From Methylotetracoccus sp. (GTDB lineage Bacteria > Pseudomonadota > Gammaproteobacteria > Methylococcales > Methylococcaceae): a stretch of DNA of 8,467 bases. Under the pieces are notes generated by a model. It was given only the letters and a program-made list of their open reading frames with translations. It searched no databases and had not been told where the DNA came from. Below, piece after piece: positions 5,778 through 8,467 of the stretch; positions within the stretch are counted from its first letter, which is position 1, and the number at the start of each line of letters is the position of its first letter. Made by a program: the position numbers and the translations under genes. Location: positions 1-8,467 of the forward strand of contig JALORT010000156.1 of the NCBI GenBank assembly GCA_025458755.1. Reading direction: 5' to 3'.

Positions 5778-7225
5778 GCGGTCCGGGCGGAGGCGTTGGC
5801 ACCGCTGCCGAACGCCATCGGGCGACCGCCTTTGCGGGCGCCTTGTTGTTGGCCGGCGTCTCGGTTCCGTTTTCACCGTCAGCCGCCGAGGATGCGTCAG
5901 CCAGGCCCCCGCGTGAGAGTTCCTCCAGTAACTGCGAAACGCGCTGCCCCCGCCGCGGCGACTACTGCGAGAACCGGGCGGAGTCCGCTGACTCTTGTAA
6001 ATTCTGGAATCGGGACACACTGACTGGCGACTGGTTCGGTGTGCGGACCTGGCTGGATGAAGCCGGCGTCACGTTCGGCGCGCGGGTGACCCATTTCGGC
6101 TTCGGCATCGCCGGCGGCATCGATCGGCCCGTCCCGCCGCCGCTGGGGCAGGGTGACAGCCTTGCCTATAGCGGCCGCGGCGAGTATGAGTTGATCTTCG
6201 ATCTGGACAAGCTCCTCGGTTTGCCGCATGGACGCCTGCTGGTTCGCGCCGAACACTGGTTCGGCCAGTACGGCAACGTTGGGCTCCGGGTCGGCTCTTT
6301 CGCGCCCGCGGTGTTCCCGGCCGCCCTGCCGCCGCGCCCCAATGAGCCGGGCACGCTGTTTCTGACGAACTTTCTGTACACCCAGCCGATCTCGAAGCGG
6401 CTGGTGCTGGTGGCCGGCAAACGCGATGTACTCGGTGCGGTCGATCAGGACATCTTCGCCGGCGGCGACGGCACCGACCAGTTCGTCAATCAGGCGCTTA
6501 TCACCAACCCGGCGTTTCTGCTCGGCCTGCCCTATTCCAGCATCACCTTCGCTGCCGTCTCGCCGCAGGACTGGGGCCGGGTGACGGCCTTCGTCTACGA
6601 TGCCAGGGACCACACGGCCGAGGCGTTCGATTGGGGATCCATTTTCTCGACAGGGGTCATCGCGGGCAGCGAAGTCAAAGTGGATACCCACTTTTTCGGT
6701 CTTCCGGGACAACAACATATCGGCGTCCTGTGGAAGCATACTCCGCTGACCGATCTCCGCTTCGGTGAACCGCCACCCGGCGAATACCCGGAACCGACCG
6801 TTCCGGGGCTGCCGACCATCCCCAACTCCTACACGCTGTTCCACGGATTCGACCAGTATCTGGTCCGCTGGTCGGAAAAGCCGACGCGGGGTTGGGGACT
6901 GTTCGGCCGGGCTTCACTCAGCGACGGCAATCCGACCCCGCTGCGGTACTTCGTGAGTCTCGGCATCGGCGGGAACAGCCCGTTCGGCGGGGAACGCGGG
7001 GATACCTTCGGCATCGGCTGGTACTTCACCGGAGCCAGCACCGCGTTCGGTCCGGTGCCGAGACAGCTGTTCGGCCCCCGCAACGGAACCGGCCTCGAAC
7101 TTTATTACAACTTTCAGGTGACGCCCTGGCTCAACATCACGCCGGACATCCAGTTCATCTCGCCCGGCACGAATCTCGGCGGCGACAGCTTCGTTTACGG
7201 ACTGCGCGTGAACACCCGGCTTTAG
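5756..7225 (+). CDS. OprB-like carbohydrate-selective porin
   Basis: A 489-residue outer-membrane porin of the OprB family, which passes sugars and other small solutes into the periplasm. The start ATG at 5756 overlaps the previous gene by 22 bases; it has no strong Shine-Dalgarno and is probably translated by coupling. The frame stays open far upstream (to 5231), but that part is antiphase coding of the previous gene. The signal peptide has hydrophobic TAFAGALLLAGVSVPF and cleavage near SAA-ED (residue 44). The family signature WNRDTLTGDWFGVRTWLDEAG (within residues 84-104) is clear, followed by barrel strands and a C-terminal YGLRVNTRL that ends in L rather than F. Unusual: a four-cysteine segment (C60, C64, C71, C81) precedes the signature, probably disulfide-bonded in the periplasm. 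Substrate unknown; the adjacent arylsulfatase suggests a sulfated or aryl compound, which is inference. Confidence 0.88.
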   Translation: MGQRRVLGGPGGGVGTAAERHRATAFAGALLLAGVSVPFSPSAAEDASARPPRESSSSNCETRCPRRGDYCENRAESADSCKFWNRDTLTGDWFGVRTWLDEAGVTFGARVTHFGFGIAGGIDRPVPPPLGQGDSLAYSGRGEYELIFDLDKLLGLPHGRLLVRAEHWFGQYGNVGLRVGSFAPAVFPAALPPRPNEPGTLFLTNFLYTQPISKRLVLVAGKRDVLGAVDQDIFAGGDGTDQFVNQALITNPAFLLGLPYSSITFAAVSPQDWGRVTAFVYDARDHTAEAFDWGSIFSTGVIAGSEVKVDTHFFGLPGQQHIGVLWKHTPLTDLRFGEPPPGEYPEPTVPGLPTIPNSYTLFHGFDQYLVRWSEKPTRGWGLFGRASLSDGNPTPLRYFVSLGIGGNSPFGGERGDTFGIGWYFTGASTAFGPVPRQLFGPRNGTGLELYYNFQVTPWLNITPDIQFISPGTNLGGDSFVYGLRVNTRL

Positions 7226-7312
7226 CGCGCATCGCGACCGGTATTTCGAGTGCAAACCCGTCAGGCCCGGGGTTGGCACGCGTTATTCACAGAGGGCCCG
7301 ATGACAAGCCTG

Positions 7313-7318
7313 AGGAGG
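7313..7318 (+). promoter_or_regulatory. Strong Shine-Dalgarno that selects the upstream arylsulfatase start
   Basis: AGGAGG lies 6 nt before ATG 7325. This is the best ribosome binding site in the window. The ATG is in frame with the arylsulfatase and no stop intervenes in the 53 codons up to ATG 7484, so this signal argues for translation through the repeat cluster. Confidence 0.75.
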
Positions 7319-7324
7319 ACGGAA

Positions 7325-8467
7325 ATGTTGCCGAAACAATCCTTTAGCGCGAGAGTGTCGCTCAGCGACAACGCATCGCCCCCTCTCCCGCGAGCGGGAG
7401 AGGGGTGGGGTGAGGGAGACCGTGCAGGCCGCAAGCGGCTTGCATGTTCGAGTGTGCCGCTCGCGGCCTGCACGGTTAAGGCGATGAAGATCGCCGTGGT
7501 GATGCTGGTTCCCTGGATGGCGGGGACGGCCGTGGCACAATCCGGCAAACCCAACATTTTGCTGATCATGAGCGATGACGTCGGCCTCGCCAACGTCAGC
7601 GCCTACAGCATGGGACTGGTCGGCTATCGAACGCCGAATATCGACCGCATCGCCAAGGAAGGGATGACGTTCACCGACTACTACGCCGAGCAGAGTTGCA
7701 CGGCGGGCCGTTCGGCGTTCATTACCGGCATCCACCCGGTGCGCACCGGGCTGACCAAGGTCGGTCTGCCCGGCTCCCCCAACGGTATTTCTGCCAAGGA
7801 CCCGACGCTGGCCGAGCTGCTCAAACCGTACGGCTATGTCTCGGGCCAGTTCGGCAAGAACCATCTTGGTGACCGCAACGAGTTCCTCCCCACCGTCCAT
7901 GGTTTCGACGAGTTCTACGGCAACCTCTACCATCTGAATTCCGAAGAGGAGCCGGAAAACGAGGACTATCCCAAGGACCCGGCATTCCGCGAACGGTTCG
8001 GCCCGCGCGGCGTACTCGACACGCGAGCTTCCGACAAGGACGATCCGACCGCGGACCCGCGTTTCGGACGGATCGGCAAGCAGACCATCAAGGACAGCGG
8101 GCCGATCACGCGCAAGCGTATGGAAACCGTCGACGACGAGTTTCTCGAGCGGACCATCAGCTTCATCCGCAAGAGCCAGGAGGCGGGCAAGCCCTGGGTG
8201 GCCTGGTTCAACTCCTCGCGGATGCATTACTACACCCATCTCAAGCCGGAAAGCCAGGGCGTCACGGGCCTGGGTCTCTACGCGGACGGCATGATCGAGC
8301 ACGACGATCACGTCGGACAACTGCTGAAACTCCTCGACGAGCTGAAGATCGCGGACAACACCATCGTGGTCTACACCTGCGACAACGGCCCGCACTTCAA
8401 CGAGTGGCCGGACGGCGGCAACACCTGGTTCCGCAGCGAGAAGAACACGAACTGGGAGGGCGGCTAC
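7325..8467 (+). CDS. Formylglycine-type arylsulfatase, 3' end cut off by the window
   Basis: A periplasmic sulfatase of the alkaline-phosphatase fold that hydrolyses sulfate esters using a formylglycine and a divalent metal. The frame is open for 381 codons to the window edge; relatives are about 500-550 long. Counting from 7484: PNILLIMSDDVG (metal-binding D31, D32), SCTAGRS with the modifiable C72, GKNHLGD (K125, H127), CDNGPH (D300, N301), and the truncated KNTNWEGGY. Two starts compete. ATG 7484 gives a compact signal peptide (MKIAVVMLVPWMAGTAVAQ) but only AAGG 2 nt away. ATG 7325 has an ideal AGGAGG yet adds 53 residues encoded by inverted repeats (including SPPLPRAGEGWGEG, the usual translation of REP-like DNA). 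I list 7325 because of its ribosome site. Probably last in the operon begun at 3442, about 100 bp after the porin. CTAGR has Ala where most sulfatases have Pro. Confidence 0.9.
   Translation, partial: MLPKQSFSARVSLSDNASPPLPRAGEGWGEGDRAGRKRLACSSVPLAACTVKAMKIAVVMLVPWMAGTAVAQSGKPNILLIMSDDVGLANVSAYSMGLVGYRTPNIDRIAKEGMTFTDYYAEQSCTAGRSAFITGIHPVRTGLTKVGLPGSPNGISAKDPTLAELLKPYGYVSGQFGKNHLGDRNEFLPTVHGFDEFYGNLYHLNSEEEPENEDYPKDPAFRERFGPRGVLDTRASDKDDPTADPRFGRIGKQTIKDSGPITRKRMETVDDEFLERTISFIRKSQEAGKPWVAWFNSSRMHYYTHLKPESQGVTGLGLYADGMIEHDDHVGQLLKLLDELKIADNTIVVYTCDNGPHFNEWPDGGNTWFRSEKNTNWEGGY
7356..7370. repeat. Perfect small inverted repeat, first of three
   Basis: TGTCGCT, one central C, then AGCGACA: a perfect 7-bp inverted repeat lying 31 bp after ATG 7325 and 9 bp before the REP-like hairpin. 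In RNA only part of the stem could form because the loop is too small. It is read as part of the possible arylsulfatase N-terminal extension. Confidence 0.6.
7380..7416. repeat. REP-like palindromic repeat (CCCTCTCCC type)
   Basis: CCCCTCTCCCGC (7380-7391) and GCGGGAGAGGGG (7394-7405) form a perfect 12-bp stem around GA, followed by the tail TGGGGTGAGGG (7406-7416). This stem-plus-tail is a small dispersed repeat type I recognise from many high-GC proteobacteria, where it is normally intergenic. Here it lies in frame between two candidate starts of the arylsulfatase. Copy number in this genome cannot be seen from the window. Confidence 0.8.
7419..7476. repeat. Long inverted repeat just before arylsulfatase ATG 7484
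   Basis: The 21-bp arm 7419-7439 (beginning ACCGTGCAGGCC) is complementary to 7456-7476 at 20 of 21 positions; the only mismatch is A7433 against C7462. The loop is 16 nt (7440-7455). A G-T pair (7418/7477) could extend the stem. It ends 7 nt before ATG 7484 and would sequester the AAGG at 7478-7481 only partly, but a stem this strong would block ribosome access to that start. No T run follows, so a simple terminator is unlikely. Confidence 0.75.

Noticed and set aside
7356..7476. CRISPR-like array in the repeat cluster
   Set aside because: The three palindromes differ in sequence and spacing, so there is no repeat-spacer periodicity.
7380..7476. Rho-independent terminator between porin and arylsulfatase
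   Set aside because: The stems are strong but neither is followed by a T run, and the sequence is in frame with a well-placed ribosome site upstream.
7283..8395. Minus-strand open frame of 370 codons opposite the arylsulfatase
   Set aside because: The opposite strand encodes all catalytic sulfatase motifs; this frame runs through the REP-like hairpin and shows no family motif.

Overview
The window is high-GC DNA with Gram-negative gene content: several Sec signal peptides, three outer-membrane beta-barrel proteins in a row, and a VapBC module. A proteobacterium, most likely gamma-type, is the best guess, but nothing here fixes the genus. The theme is organosulfate use plus outer-membrane traffic, with a toxin-antitoxin cassette in the middle. 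Two genes run off the ends and are incomplete.

Layout. (1) 2106 down to 1, minus strand: a secreted SdsA1/YjcS/BDS1-type alkyl sulfatase (metallo-beta-lactamase fold plus SCP2-like C-terminal domain), with all expected zinc ligands; its stop codon lies beyond the window. (2) 2107-2509: a lower-GC spacer with one 20-bp attC-like simple site and the vapBC promoter with a repeated TATATA operator-like motif. (3) 2510-3136: vapB-vapC, apparently intact. (4) 3137-3441: spacer with a good sigma70-type promoter and a 5'-UTR hairpin ahead of the barrel genes. (5) 3442-7225: three exported outer-membrane proteins: a small barrel of unknown function, a POTRA-less Omp85/D15-like barrel, and an OprB-like porin whose start overlaps the previous stop. 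(6) 7226-8467: a formylglycine-type arylsulfatase with a CTAGR active-site motif, cut by the window edge. Its 5' end contains three consecutive inverted repeats, including a REP-like hairpin, which are read in frame if translation begins at the strong Shine-Dalgarno/ATG at 7313-7327.

Working together (inference): the small barrel, Omp85-like barrel, porin and arylsulfatase are co-directional, closely spaced and probably one transcription unit from the promoter near 3347. The porin could admit a sulfated compound or its desulfated product, while the periplasmic arylsulfatase removes sulfate. The divergent alkyl sulfatase handles alkyl sulfate esters by an unrelated zinc chemistry. The VapBC module looks like an independent insertion between the two sulfatase arms. 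I found no tRNA, rRNA, CRISPR array, transposase or integrase gene.
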